64,000 bases of DNA. It comes from Sulfurivermis sp041678005 (GTDB lineage Bacteria > Pseudomonadota > Gammaproteobacteria > Thiohalomonadales > Thiohalomonadaceae). Below the pieces are notes generated by a model. The model was not told where the DNA came from and searched no databases. It worked only from the letters and a program-made list of their open reading frames with translations. This document shows, one piece after another, positions 1 to 8,792 of the stretch. The DNA lies in assembly GCA_041678005.1 (NCBI GenBank), contig JBAYOW010000009.1:1-64000 (forward strand), in the 5' to 3' direction. The first letter of the stretch is position 1; every line of letters begins with the position of its first letter. The position numbers were made by a program, and so were the translations under genes.

Positions 1-334
1 CATTGGTGCCATGCGGATTTACGAAATAGAGGTTTGTGGCTAAGGACAAACAATGTAGCAACAACCAACGGGTATTGCGCTGGATGTAGAAGATCTGCAC
101 CTATCCTGTCATTTCCGCAGGCTATTATTACCCTCTCCCCCAGCCCCTCTCCCGCAAGCGGGAGAGGGGAGCTTTGTAGCGCCGGATGCTGCAACTCCTC
201 TAGCTGATGTCGGTGTCTATTGTGATGATAAGCCATCAAGCAAGCGCTCGACTCAGAACCGTCATTCCCGCGCAGGCGGGAATCCAGGAAGAACTGGTTT
301 TGGTTAAAAAGTAATCAAGTATGATTTTGCCCTG
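1..334. mobile_element. MITE-like element, copy A (left end outside window)
   Basis: Non-coding repeat shared with copies at 11934-12434, 16965-17344 and 27281-27583. It contains a perfect 12-bp hairpin at 144-169 (CCCCTCTCCCGC, AA loop, GCGGGAGAGGGG) and an 8-bp hairpin at 264-283 (ATTCCCGC / GCGGGAAT). It ends at 334 with the terminal repeat read in the other copies as ...TTGCCCTG. The left terminus lies outside the window, so no target duplication can be checked here. No transposase is encoded. That it is mobile is inferred from copies C and D. Confidence 0.75.
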
Positions 335-368
335 ATTGCAGGGGCGCTATTCCTGCTTTAGCCCCTGC

Positions 369-692
369 TTAATTCCACATTACTTCAACGCCGCGCTGCT
401 CTGCCGCTTCGAGCAGCTTGAGCAAGGGCAGGGCGCGCAGGGCCAGTGATGGTTGGTTCTTGCTTTCTTCTTCAGGCTCATCGTCTTGCGACTTTGTTGC
501 AGGCTGTTGCACTGCGGCCGCCTGCTGTTCGTCAAGCGCCTGTTGCAGGCGCTTGCGGGCGGTCGGGATGTCTGCAGGCAGCAAGGCACCGGGCACATCT
601 CCACTATGACCCATCAACTTGAGCAAGGTTTTGGCGACCTCAGCGAACATGGTGATGTCGGCATAGGCGCGGCTGGTAAAGGTCACCAACAT
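369..692 (-). CDS. DUF1840 domain protein
   Basis: A 107-residue cytosolic protein. I chose the internal ATG at 692 because the protein then begins MLVTFTSRAYADITMF, the typical DUF1840 opening, and because a longer reading from 776 would overlap the upstream rhodanese gene. Seen: the conserved N-terminal strand, a KLMGHSG segment, a Glu/Gln-rich linker and a C-terminal helix. The family has no established function. It starts one base after the rhodanese stop (694), so the two genes are almost certainly co-transcribed and probably translationally coupled. A link to sulfur transfer would only be inference from position. Confidence 0.8.
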   Translation of the reverse strand: MLVTFTSRAYADITMFAEVAKTLLKLMGHSGDVPGALLPADIPTARKRLQQALDEQQAAAVQQPATKSQDDEPEEESKNQPSLALRALPLLKLLEAAEQRGVEVMWN

Positions 693-693
693 A

Positions 694-1065
694 TCAGGGT
701 ATGTAGGTTTCAACCGGCAGGCCACGGCGCAACCAGCCAGGCCCCGACGGGCTGCCAGCCATGCCTTCATTGACATCCAGCACCTGGGTGAATTTTTCCA
801 TTTGCTGCAAATATTGCTGTACTTGCCGAGTACGTGCGCCGGTACGACAGATCAAGGCAACAGGCGCGTTTTTATCGCCGCCCATGATTTGCAGAAGCTC
901 GGCAACAAAGCCTTCTGCGCCCTGTGGGTGTTGCATATTAAGCAACCTGGCTCCCTTGGCAATACCAGTCTGCATCCACTCCGGTGGGGTGCGGATATCA
1001 ACCAGGATCAGCTTGCCGTCTGCCATAGCTGCAAGCGCCTCAGGTGCCGAGATGATTGTGTTCAT
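694..1065 (-). CDS. Single-domain rhodanese-like sulfurtransferase
   Basis: A 123-residue protein with one rhodanese fold and no signal peptide, so probably cytosolic. The active-site loop is CRTGAR with the persulfide-forming cysteine at residue 73, and the usual VDIRTPPEW segment lies near residues 22-30. Rhodaneses of this kind move sulfane sulfur from a donor to a thiol acceptor; the physiological partner cannot be read from the sequence. The gene is transcribed divergently from ftsY across a 255-bp spacer and leads a two-gene unit with DUF1840. It is one of four rhodanese-domain genes in the window. Confidence 0.85.
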   Translation of the reverse strand: MNTIISAPEALAAMADGKLILVDIRTPPEWMQTGIAKGARLLNMQHPQGAEGFVAELLQIMGGDKNAPVALICRTGARTRQVQQYLQQMEKFTQVLDVNEGMAGSPSGPGWLRRGLPVETYIP

Positions 1066-1320
1066 TGTGCTACCACAGCGGGCTTAAGTTTTGTTGAATG
1101 ATATTTCATTTTGTTGTCTTGTAAGTGTTTTCTAATCCATAAATGGGTCTGAAATGAGTTTGAGAGGGTGTTTTGTCGGCAAGTTAGCATCCACAGCATG
1201 AACAGTTCTCCTTCCGGTCGCAGACTTATTTCATCCTGGGCAAGGCTTTTGCTTTGGGTCGTCGCAACGAGGTGGTAGGATAGCAACTCCTCCACTTAAC
1301 TATTATAGAAAAACAAATGC

Positions 1321-2301
1321 ATGTTTGGTTTCCGCAAGAATAAATCCAGTACAGCAACAGAAGATAAACAGCCCAAACAAGGGCTGCTGGCGCGTCTGCG
1401 GCAAGGATTGGCAAAAACCGGTCAATTGCTCAACACGGATATCCGCGAGCTGGTGCCTGTTGGCCGCAAGATAGATGAGGAACTGCTGGAGGAGCTGGAA
1501 ACTCGCCTGTTGATGGCGGATGTCGGCGTCGAGGCTACTACCAGTATCATCCAGAAGCTTAACAAGCGCATTTCGCGTAAGCAGCTCAATGACGGTCAGG
1601 CTTTATTTGCTGCTTTGCGTGAGGATATGACGGCGCTCCTGCAGCCCAGCAGCCAGCCGTTGGTGATCGACGGCACGCAACAGCCTTTTGTTATCCTCAT
1701 GGTCGGTATTAATGGGGCAGGCAAGACTACCACCATCAGCAAGCTGGCCAAGCGTTTGCAGGCCGATGGCAAAAAAGTGATGCTGGCGGCAGGTGATACG
1801 TTTCGCGCAGCCGCAGTGGAACAGTTGCAGGTCTGGGGTGAGCGCAATGATATTCCAGTGATCTCCCAAGGCAGTGGTGCAGACAGCGCTTCGGTGATCT
1901 TCGATGCCATGCAGGCAGCTAAAAGTCGGGGTATGGATGTGCTCATCGCCGATACTGCCGGTCGTCTGCACACCCAATCCAACCTGATGGAAGAGCTGAA
2001 AAAGGTGAAACGGGTCTTGGCTAAGCTGGATGAACAGGCCCCGCATGAGGTGCTGTTGGTGCTGGATGCCGGCACTGGCCAGAATGCCCTGCAGCAGGCG
2101 GTGCAGTTTCATCAGGCCATAGGTGTTAGCGGCATTGCCCTGACCAAGCTGGACGGTACTGCCAAGGGAGGCATCATCTTTGCCATTGCCCAACGACTGA
2201 ATCTGCCTATTCGTTTCATTGGTGTGGGCGAGGGGATAGATGATTTACGGGTATTCGAGGCGGCTGAATTTGTCGGGGCCTTATTGGGTAACGAAGAGTA
2301 A
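1321..2301 (+). CDS. ftsY: Signal recognition particle receptor FtsY
   Basis: A 326-residue SRP receptor GTPase that docks SRP-ribosome complexes at the inner membrane for co-translational insertion. The NG domain is complete: four-helix N domain about 25-105, G1 GINGAGKTT at 129-137, DTAGR at 211-215 and TKLD at 275-278. The acidic A domain that is about 200 residues in E. coli is reduced here to roughly 20 residues. The start MFGFRKN is typical of short FtsY proteins; an ATG at 1317 is out of frame. No strong Shine-Dalgarno is visible. It leads ftsY-ftsE-ftsX, a conserved gammaproteobacterial cluster. Confidence 0.97.
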   Translation: MFGFRKNKSSTATEDKQPKQGLLARLRQGLAKTGQLLNTDIRELVPVGRKIDEELLEELETRLLMADVGVEATTSIIQKLNKRISRKQLNDGQALFAALREDMTALLQPSSQPLVIDGTQQPFVILMVGINGAGKTTTISKLAKRLQADGKKVMLAAGDTFRAAAVEQLQVWGERNDIPVISQGSGADSASVIFDAMQAAKSRGMDVLIADTAGRLHTQSNLMEELKKVKRVLAKLDEQAPHEVLLVLDAGTGQNALQQAVQFHQAIGVSGIALTKLDGTAKGGIIFAIAQRLNLPIRFIGVGEGIDDLRVFEAAEFVGALLGNEE

Positions 2302-2313
2302 AACCTGCCTGCC

Positions 2314-2985
2314 ATGATTCTTTTTTCCAAGGTCAGCAAGCGTTATCCAGGCGGCTATGAGGCGCTGACAGATGTCTCCTGGCATTTGGCACCTGGCGAG
2401 ATGGCCTTTCTTACCGGGCATTCCGGCGCAGGCAAGTCTACCTTGCTCAAATTAATTGCGCTCATAGAACGGGCCACTACCGGCCAGGTCTTCATCAATG
2501 GGCAAAATCTCGCCAAGGTTGGCCGTTGGCGCATACCCTATCTGCGGCGCAATATCGGCATCATCTTTCAGGAGCATCGCTTGCTGTTCGATCGCACTGT
2601 ATTTGATAATGTCGCCCTGCCTTTAATCATCGCCGGTCATGGCCATCAGGAGATAGGTCGGCGGGTACGCGCTGCACTGGATAAGGTTGGATTGTTGAGC
2701 AAAGAGAAGATGTATCCCATCACGCTATCTGGTGGTGAACAGCAACGAGTCGGTATTGCCCGTGCGGTAGTCAATAAACCACCGCTGTTACTTGCAGATG
2801 AGCCTACCGGTAATCTTGATCCGGAATTGTCACTGGAGATCATGCGCCTGTTCGAGGAATTTAATCGCGTGGGTGTGAGTGTGCTCATTGCCTCACATGA
2901 TCTGGCGTTGATCCGCTATCTTGGTCATCGTGTGCTGCAGTTGGATCATGGCCGCCTGGCGGGAGATACAGGAGTAGTAGTTTGA
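2314..2985 (+). CDS. ftsE: Cell division ATP-binding protein FtsE
   Basis: A 223-residue ABC ATPase that pairs with FtsX to control septal peptidoglycan hydrolases during division. Walker A is GHSGAGKST (about 35-43), the Q-loop FQEH follows near 85, the signature LSGGEQQ is at 138-144 and Walker B LLLADE at 158-163. It starts 12 bp after the ftsY stop. Its TGA (2983-2985) shares one base with the ftsX ATG at 2985, a TGATG junction that implies coupled translation. Confidence 0.97.
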   Translation: MILFSKVSKRYPGGYEALTDVSWHLAPGEMAFLTGHSGAGKSTLLKLIALIERATTGQVFINGQNLAKVGRWRIPYLRRNIGIIFQEHRLLFDRTVFDNVALPLIIAGHGHQEIGRRVRAALDKVGLLSKEKMYPITLSGGEQQRVGIARAVVNKPPLLLADEPTGNLDPELSLEIMRLFEEFNRVGVSVLIASHDLALIRYLGHRVLQLDHGRLAGDTGVVV

Positions 2986-3974
2986 TGGCGCAGGCGGGAC
3001 GCAACCCTGTTGCTGCAGAAGGGGCGCGAGTGGCAAGGCTCAACCTTCGCATGCGCCTGCACACCTGGCTGTTGCGTCACCTGCAGACCTTTTTTTATAC
3101 CTTGGGTCAGATCTGGCGACGGCCATTCAATGCCTTGTTAACCGCAGCGGTGATCGGTATTGCCCTGTCTTTGCCAGCTGGTCTGCACGTGCTGGTAGAT
3201 AATGGCAGGCAGCTGGCAAATAGCTGGGATGGCAGTGCCCAAATTTCGCTTTTCCTGCAACGCAGCCTTAGTGAACGGCATGTCCAGGGTCTGATTGACG
3301 AGTTGGCTGCCATGCCGGAGATAGCTGCGGTACGTTATATCTCGCGTGAACAGGCGTTGGAAGAATTCAAGGCCTTGTCTGGATTTGGCGAAGTGTTGCA
3401 GATGCTGGAAGACAATCCTTTGCCTGCCGTGCTGGTGCTTACTCCCAAGGTTGAAAAAGGGCTGGGGCCGGAGGCGCTGGAAGACCTCTTGCAACAATTG
3501 CAGACTCGCCCCGAGGTAGATTTGGCTCAGCTCGATATGCAGTGGATCAAGCGTATCTATGCCCTGCTGAATATCGTGCATCGTGGTGTCTGGGTGCTGG
3601 GTTCATTGTTGGGATTGACGGTATTGCTGGTGGTGGGCAATACCATTCGCCTGGCCATACAGAACAGGCGTGATGAGATAGTAATCATCAAGCTCATAGG
3701 CGGAACCAATGCCTTTATCCGCCGACCATTTTTGTACACTGGTCTTTGGCATGGTCTTATTGGCAGTTTTTTTGCACTAATCCTGATCCAGCTCTCGCTT
3801 TGGTTGTTGGCAGGCCCGGTCGCCGGTCTTGCTGGCCTGTATGAGAGTTCGTTCAGTTTGCATGGTCTGAGCCTATTAACGATACTGTCTTTGTTTGCAA
3901 GTGGTTGTTTGCTGGGCCTGTTGGGTTCCTGGTTGGCGGTGGGGCGTCATTTGCGTGATATCGAGCCGAGCTAA
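2985..3974 (+). CDS. ftsX: Cell division protein FtsX
   Basis: A 329-residue inner-membrane permease-like partner of FtsE. Seen: a cytoplasmic N-terminus, a first membrane segment around residues 40-60, a large periplasmic domain that in this family contacts murein-hydrolase activators, and three further membrane segments in the C-terminal half. A TTG at 2982 is in frame, but the ATG at 2985 overlapping the ftsE stop is the better start. It ends the ftsYEX unit; the next gene starts 48 bp on. Confidence 0.95.
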   Translation: MAQAGRNPVAAEGARVARLNLRMRLHTWLLRHLQTFFYTLGQIWRRPFNALLTAAVIGIALSLPAGLHVLVDNGRQLANSWDGSAQISLFLQRSLSERHVQGLIDELAAMPEIAAVRYISREQALEEFKALSGFGEVLQMLEDNPLPAVLVLTPKVEKGLGPEALEDLLQQLQTRPEVDLAQLDMQWIKRIYALLNIVHRGVWVLGSLLGLTVLLVVGNTIRLAIQNRRDEIVIIKLIGGTNAFIRRPFLYTGLWHGLIGSFFALILIQLSLWLLAGPVAGLAGLYESSFSLHGLSLLTILSLFASGCLLGLLGSWLAVGRHLRDIEPS

Positions 3975-4022
3975 AAAAATTTAGCCATATAATTACAAGC
4001 AAGGCCAGGGGATGGTGGCAAC

Positions 4023-5348
4023 ATGATAGTCAATAGCATATTACTGGTAGATGGCTCAGCGCTGTCTCGTGAGCTGATGCGTCGCCAGCTGCAAGAAAAT
4101 ATGCCCGGGCTGCCCATAGTAACTGCAAGTAGTCAGATTGAGGCTCTGCAATTATTGGAGCAGGGACAGTTTTCGCTGATCACTACCGCGCTGATGCTGC
4201 CGGATGCAGATGGCCTGGATCTGTGTCGTCGTATCCGCCTTGACAAGCGTTATCGCTATACCCCGATTATCGTGATCTCCAGTGATGCAGATGAGCGGCT
4301 GATCCGTGAGGGTTATGCCGCCGGAGTCACGGACTACTTTGATAAGGCACAAGGCTTTACCGCCCTTGGCCAACTCATCAAGGGATTTCTTGAGCGCAAT
4401 ACGGCCTTGTATGGCCGGGTGCTCTATATCGAAGATTCGCGCACCATTGCCACCATCACGAAAAAAATACTTGAACAGCATGGTTTGGTGATAACACATA
4501 TCACCTCAGCTGAAGATGGGCTGAAACTGCTGGGCATGACCAAGCGGGAAGATGGTGGTTGCTATGATTTGGTCATCACAGATTTCTACCTGGATGGTGA
4601 GATGACTGGCGGCGATCTGCTTTATGTCTTGCGTGCCCGTCAGCGTTATTCACAGCAGGAATTACCAGTATTGGTCATAACCGGCAATGATGATGCCGCC
4701 ACTCAGGCAGAGGTCTTTCGTGCTGGTGCCAATGACTTTGTCTGTAAACCATTGGTGGAAGAGGTGTTCATCGCGCGCGTGCGCTCGCTATTGTTGATTA
4801 AACATCAATTTGATGCCCTGAGCACCCAGGCTGCTGATATGGAATACCTGGCAGTGACTGATGTGCTTACCGGCGTGCACAATCGCCGTTACTTGCTCGA
4901 TGAAGGACAAAATTTTCTTGATAAGTCAGGGCATGGCTGGGTCGCCATTGCCGACCTGGATTATTTCAAACGCGTAAACGACAATCTTGGCCATCTGATT
5001 GGTGACAAGGTCTTGATGGCCATGGGGAAATTGTTGAATCAGCTGTTTACCGATGGGCTGTGTGCCCGCTTTGGTGGTGAAGAATTCATCATTCTGCTGC
5101 ATGGTGATGAGGTGCCAGCACGGATAGAACAACTGCGTATCGAGGTGGAAAGGCTCAAGCCTGCCGATGTGGATACCACCATCAGTCTGGGCATGGCGGC
5201 AGTGCAGGATCACCCTGATGTGGATCTCAATAATCTGATTGGCCTCGCCGACCTGGCCCTCTATAAAGCCAAGGAGACAGGTCGTAATCGAGTATATCTG
5301 ACTGGTGCCGATGGGCAGTTCAGCTCAGTCACCCCATCGTTGGATTGA
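4023..5348 (+). CDS. Two-receiver GGDEF response regulator (probable diguanylate cyclase)
   Basis: A 441-residue protein with a PleD-like layout: REC1 about 5-125, REC2 about 132-258, GGDEF about 275-430. REC2 keeps E137/D138, the phospho-acceptor D187 and K242. REC1 keeps K108, but the acceptor position is Ala56 (in TTALMLP), so it should not be phosphorylated. The cyclase motif is GGEEF at 351-355, an active variant in known enzymes. I do not see the usual RxxD inhibitory site upstream of it. The likely product is cyclic di-GMP, controlled through REC2. The gene sits between ftsX and rpoH, which are normally adjacent in gammaproteobacteria. Confidence 0.9.
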   Translation: MIVNSILLVDGSALSRELMRRQLQENMPGLPIVTASSQIEALQLLEQGQFSLITTALMLPDADGLDLCRRIRLDKRYRYTPIIVISSDADERLIREGYAAGVTDYFDKAQGFTALGQLIKGFLERNTALYGRVLYIEDSRTIATITKKILEQHGLVITHITSAEDGLKLLGMTKREDGGCYDLVITDFYLDGEMTGGDLLYVLRARQRYSQQELPVLVITGNDDAATQAEVFRAGANDFVCKPLVEEVFIARVRSLLLIKHQFDALSTQAADMEYLAVTDVLTGVHNRRYLLDEGQNFLDKSGHGWVAIADLDYFKRVNDNLGHLIGDKVLMAMGKLLNQLFTDGLCARFGGEEFIILLHGDEVPARIEQLRIEVERLKPADVDTTISLGMAAVQDHPDVDLNNLIGLADLALYKAKETGRNRVYLTGADGQFSSVTPSLD

Positions 5349-5417
5349 ACTCCAACAACATTTTGCTACTCTCAGTCATAGAGTGACAGGATTGTCGGAA
5401 AAAAATATCATACTGGA

Positions 5418-5446
5418 TTGAATTGCTAATTGTTGAGTGATATAGT
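5418..5446 (+). promoter_or_regulatory. Sigma-70-type promoter for rpoH
   Basis: TTGAAT at 5418-5423 and TATAGT at 5441-5446 are separated by 17 bp, a good match to the housekeeping consensus. The predicted start near 5453 leaves a leader of about 60 nt before the rpoH ATG. In E. coli the rpoH leader folds into a thermosensor; I cannot judge that fold by eye here. Confidence 0.55.
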
Positions 5447-5511
5447 CAACTTTAATTAGGTCAGGCTGGTTTAGGTCTGACTCATTCAACATGAGATTTT
5501 GGGAGTATACG

Positions 5512-6363
5512 ATGAGCGAAGCCCTGCAACTACCCGCCAACATTCCGCTTGGTAGCATCGAGGCCTATACCCAGGCCATTAGTCATATTCCAGTGCTGAC
5601 GGCTGAGGAAGAAAATGAATTAGCCGTCCGCTTGCGTGATGACAGCGATTTGGAGGCCGCACGCCGCCTGGTGCTGGCTCACCTGCGCTTTGTCGCCTAT
5701 ATTGCCCGCGGCTATGCTGGCTACGGTCTATCGCACGCCGATCTGATTCAGGAAGGCAACGTTGGTCTGATGAAGGCCGTGAAGCGCTTTGACCCGGCAT
5801 ATGGTGTGCGGCTGGTGTCTTTTGCGGTGCACTGGATACGTGCCGAGATCCATGAGTTCATCCTGCGCAACTGGCGCATAGTCAAGGTGGCAACTACCAA
5901 GGCACAGCGCAAACTGTTTTTCAATCTGCGTTCTTCAAAGAGTCGTTTGGGCTGGTTTTCCAAGGAAGAAGTGGATGCAGTAGCCAAGGATCTGGGTGTG
6001 CCAGCCGCAACTGTGCTGGAGATGGAATCACGCCTGGCAGGGCAAGATGTCACCTTTGATGCCCAGGCTGATGACGATGATGACGCAGTAATGGCGCCTG
6101 CCGCCTACCTGGCCGATAGTCGCTTCGAGCCGGCCGCACATGTAGAGGCCGCTGATTGGGCGCAGGATAACAAGCAGCGACTGCATAGTGCATTGGCTAC
6201 TTTGGATGAGCGCAGCCGGGATATTGTTGCCGCACGCTGGTTGGGTGATGAGAAAAAATCCACTCTGCAGGTGCTGGCGGATAAATACAATGTCTCCGCA
6301 GAGCGTATCCGCCAACTGGAAAAGAGCGCCATGCTTAAGTTACGTCATCTGTTGGTTGCCTGA
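5512..6363 (+). CDS. rpoH: RNA polymerase heat-shock sigma factor RpoH (sigma-32)
   Basis: A 283-residue sigma factor that directs RNA polymerase to heat-shock promoters. The family-specific RpoH box QRKLFFNLR is present at about 132-140; region 2 includes LIQEGNVGLMKAVKRFD and region 4 ends the protein with a helix-turn-helix (VSAERIRQLEKSAM). I chose ATG 5512, which follows a GGGAGT ribosome site and begins MSEALQLP, over the in-frame ATG at 5491. A plausible local target is the hsp20 gene at 60073-60504, whose upstream region carries a sigma-32-like promoter. Confidence 0.96.
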   Translation: MSEALQLPANIPLGSIEAYTQAISHIPVLTAEEENELAVRLRDDSDLEAARRLVLAHLRFVAYIARGYAGYGLSHADLIQEGNVGLMKAVKRFDPAYGVRLVSFAVHWIRAEIHEFILRNWRIVKVATTKAQRKLFFNLRSSKSRLGWFSKEEVDAVAKDLGVPAATVLEMESRLAGQDVTFDAQADDDDDAVMAPAAYLADSRFEPAAHVEAADWAQDNKQRLHSALATLDERSRDIVAARWLGDEKKSTLQVLADKYNVSAERIRQLEKSAMLKLRHLLVA

Positions 6364-6407
6364 ACCAGCTGTTTTTTGGTGCGCAGCGCACCCTGCCATA
6401 CTTGATT

Positions 6408-6441
6408 AACAACAACGGCCCCGAATGGGGCCGTTGTTGTT
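6408..6441. terminator. Bidirectional terminator between rpoH and bioD
   Basis: A perfect 15-bp inverted repeat (arms 6408-6422 and 6427-6441, core AACGGCCCC/GGGGCCGTT) with the loop GAAT. It lies between the convergent rpoH and bioD genes. The ends are A/C- and T/G-rich rather than pure T runs, but placement and stem strength support termination in both directions. Confidence 0.8.
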
Positions 6442-6451
6442 TCCAGTAGGG

Positions 6452-7135
6452 TTACTCCTCGTGCAGCAGTTTGACGTCAATTTGTTGTGCAATTGTTGTT
6501 ATGGATAGTTCCTGCAGGTAGGGAATGACGCCCAGCAGGGGTACTTTTATACGCTGCTGGATTGCAAGAATATTCTGCGGCAATTTACTTGTGCGCAGAT
6601 CCATGGTGTTGGCCAGCCAGCCGGTCAATTTAATGCCACGATTGCGGATGGCCTCGGCGCTGAGTAGCGCGTGATTTATGCAGCCAAGGCGCAGGCCAAC
6701 GACTAGTATCACTTCCAGCTCTAACTGCCTGGCAATATCTGCCATGGTCTCTTGATCATTGATGGGCACTAGCCAACCACCTGCCCCTTCCACTACCACC
6801 ACATCGGCTAATTCCGCCAGGGTTTGATAATGGTGCTGAATATGTGAGAGCTTGATGCGCTCGCCACGCTGCTCGGCGGCAAGGTGTGGCGCTATGGCGG
6901 GCGCGTAGGCATAAGGATTGATGATGTGATAGTCGATGCTCTGCGATCCTTGTTGTTGCAACAGCAGGGCATCATTGTTGTGCAGCCCGTCAATACTTGC
7001 CTGGCAGCCAGATGCGATTGGTTTCATGCCGAGCACACTCAGCCCTTGCGCCTGCAAGGCGGCCATCAGGCCAAGACTGGCCCAGGTTTTACCTACATTA
7101 GTGTCGGTGCCGGTGATGAAAATACCGCGTGTCAT
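6452..7135 (-). CDS. bioD: Dethiobiotin synthetase BioD
   Basis: A 227-residue ATP-dependent carboxylase that closes the ureido ring of 7,8-diaminopelargonate to give dethiobiotin, the penultimate biotin step. The P-loop GTDTNVGKT is at residues 8-16, followed by MKPIASGC and the EGAGGWLVP segment typical of BioD. It is the last gene of bioB-F-H-C-D, 17 bp after bioC, and ends at the shared terminator with rpoH. Confidence 0.95.
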   Translation of the reverse strand: MTRGIFITGTDTNVGKTWASLGLMAALQAQGLSVLGMKPIASGCQASIDGLHNNDALLLQQQGSQSIDYHIINPYAYAPAIAPHLAAEQRGERIKLSHIQHHYQTLAELADVVVVEGAGGWLVPINDQETMADIARQLELEVILVVGLRLGCINHALLSAEAIRNRGIKLTGWLANTMDLRTSKLPQNILAIQQRIKVPLLGVIPYLQELSITTIAQQIDVKLLHEE

Positions 7136-7152
7136 ACTTGAGCTTCTGTTCG

Positions 7153-8040
7153 TTAGTGTGGTTTGATGCTGGCGCGAAATTGCGCCAGGGATATGTTGGT
7201 CTGGCCATCTGTGGTTTGTTGCATGGCCGTCAGTGGTGCCCAGGCGTGACCATAGATGATCTCATAGCTGGCCGGCAGACGGCCAGCCTGGCGGTGCTTT
7301 TCATAGGCAGCGAGCATGGCCTTGAATTTATTTTTACCCAGTAGTCCGTGTTGCTGGCCTCGCTGTACCTTGTTAGCGCCAATGGTTTTCAGATCAAGCA
7401 TTAAAGTGCGCACATCTTCATATGTTATGACGAGATCCTCGCGATCCATCACGGGATCGGCAAGGCCATTGCGCAGCAGTTCATCGCCCAGGTCATGCAT
7501 GTCGATGAAGTCATTAACATGGGGGGCATCATCCACAGCCCGCCAGGCGGCGCGTAACTCCCGCAAGGTGTCGGGGCCAAAGGTGGAAAACAGCAGCAGA
7601 CCACCAGGCTTCAGCACCCGGCGAAATTCGGCAAAGGTCTTTGCTGGAGCGTGACACCATTGCAGGGTTAGATTAGAAAATAATAGATCAACCGAGTTGT
7701 CAGCCAGCGGCAGTGACTCGGCATCGGCGCAGAGAAATCCATGCTGTCGCCGCAGGCGTTGCCACCAGCTGAAACGATCGCGGGTGCGGCAAAGCATGCT
7801 GTGAGCCAGATCAAGGGCAATAAAGTTTGCCTGCCTGTAGCGCTCGGCAAGTTGAGTGCTGCAAAAGCCGGTGCCACTACCTACTTCCAGTACCAGCTTT
7901 GGTGCAATGCGCATCAATTCTAGTCGTTCCAGCAGGCGTGTACCAATCTCGCGCTGCAGGATGGCCGCCTCATCATAGTGGGCAGCGGCCTGCTCGAAGG
8001 CGGCGCGTATGCGTGTTTTGGCGGGCAACTGAGGCTTCAC
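7153..8040 (-). CDS. bioC: Malonyl-ACP O-methyltransferase BioC
   Basis: A 295-residue SAM-dependent methyltransferase that caps malonyl-ACP so that fatty-acid enzymes can build the pimeloyl chain. The SAM-binding loop LEVGSGTGF is at about 51-59 and the post-I acidic residue sits in IALDLAH. The start is GTG at 8040, overlapping the bioH TGA in a GTGA junction. This indicates translational coupling with bioH, the esterase that later removes the same methyl group. Confidence 0.93.
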   Translation of the reverse strand: MKPQLPAKTRIRAAFEQAAAHYDEAAILQREIGTRLLERLELMRIAPKLVLEVGSGTGFCSTQLAERYRQANFIALDLAHSMLCRTRDRFSWWQRLRRQHGFLCADAESLPLADNSVDLLFSNLTLQWCHAPAKTFAEFRRVLKPGGLLLFSTFGPDTLRELRAAWRAVDDAPHVNDFIDMHDLGDELLRNGLADPVMDREDLVITYEDVRTLMLDLKTIGANKVQRGQQHGLLGKNKFKAMLAAYEKHRQAGRLPASYEIIYGHAWAPLTAMQQTTDGQTNISLAQFRASIKPH

Positions 8041-8792
8041 GACAGAAAGTGCTCCAATGCAGCAAGAAATTCCTGTGTGTGTGAGATAAAGGGCGCGTGC
8101 CCTGCACCCTCGATGGCAACCAGTTTGCCGTGTGGCAGTTGCGCGGTGGCATATTCGGCTGCCGCTAACGGCGAGAGGGTATCACGCGTGCCGTGGATGA
8201 GCAGCGTGTCTTGTTTGATCTGAGGCAGGACGCTGCGCAGATCAACCTCATGCAACAGTTTTAGACCATCATGCAGGGCCATGGCATGAGGTTCGCCATG
8301 GGCAAATATTTCTTGGCGCAAGAGGCGCAGCTCATCACGTGCATTACTCGAACCGCGTGTCTGGATAGCCAGAAAGCGTTGCAGCGCAGACGGCCAGTCT
8401 TGTTGTACGGCATGGGCAAACTGGGTGAATTTATCTATTGCCATGCCATGTGGCCAATCTGCACGTTGGGTAAAACATGGATTGCTGCCGACCAGGATCA
8501 GCCGTTGGATGGGCAATCCGCGTGCAGCAGCGGCCAGGGCGATGCGGCCACCCAGCGACCAGCCCAGCCAGTTGATTGAGTCCGGCACGACAGCTGCAAT
8601 GGCCTCGGCCAAGGACTCCAGGCTGAAGCCACCAGCGGGCAGAGGGCTTCGGCCATGCCCAGGCAGATCAATGATGTGCAGGCGGTAGTGTGCGGACAGG
8701 TGCGGCACCAGGCTACGAAAAATTCCGCCATGCATGCCCCAGCCGTGAATCAACAGCAGTTCTGGGCCCTCGCCAGTGCGCTCGACGTACAT
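8037..8792 (-). CDS. bioH: Pimeloyl-ACP methyl ester esterase BioH
   Basis: A 251-residue alpha/beta hydrolase that hydrolyses pimeloyl-ACP methyl ester and so ends chain elongation. The catalytic triad is visible: S79 in GWSLGG, D204 in HGTRDTLSP and H232 in GAGHAPF, close to the E. coli positions. The oxyanion region HGWGMHGG is near residues 16-23. Its ATG (8790-8792) shares one base with the bioF TGA. Confidence 0.95.
   Translation of the reverse strand: MYVERTGEGPELLLIHGWGMHGGIFRSLVPHLSAHYRLHIIDLPGHGRSPLPAGGFSLESLAEAIAAVVPDSINWLGWSLGGRIALAAAARGLPIQRLILVGSNPCFTQRADWPHGMAIDKFTQFAHAVQQDWPSALQRFLAIQTRGSSNARDELRLLRQEIFAHGEPHAMALHDGLKLLHEVDLRSVLPQIKQDTLLIHGTRDTLSPLAAAEYATAQLPHGKLVAIEGAGHAPFISHTQEFLAALEHFLS

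Noticed and set aside
1..334. Repeated palindromes as a CRISPR array
   Set aside because: The repeats are a few hundred bases long, occur as isolated intergenic copies and lack regular spacers; no cas gene is present.
1066..1320. Small genes in the rhodanese-ftsY spacer (reverse-strand frames near 1062-1414)
   Set aside because: They have no recognisable domain, one runs into ftsY on the wrong strand, and no ribosome site is seen.
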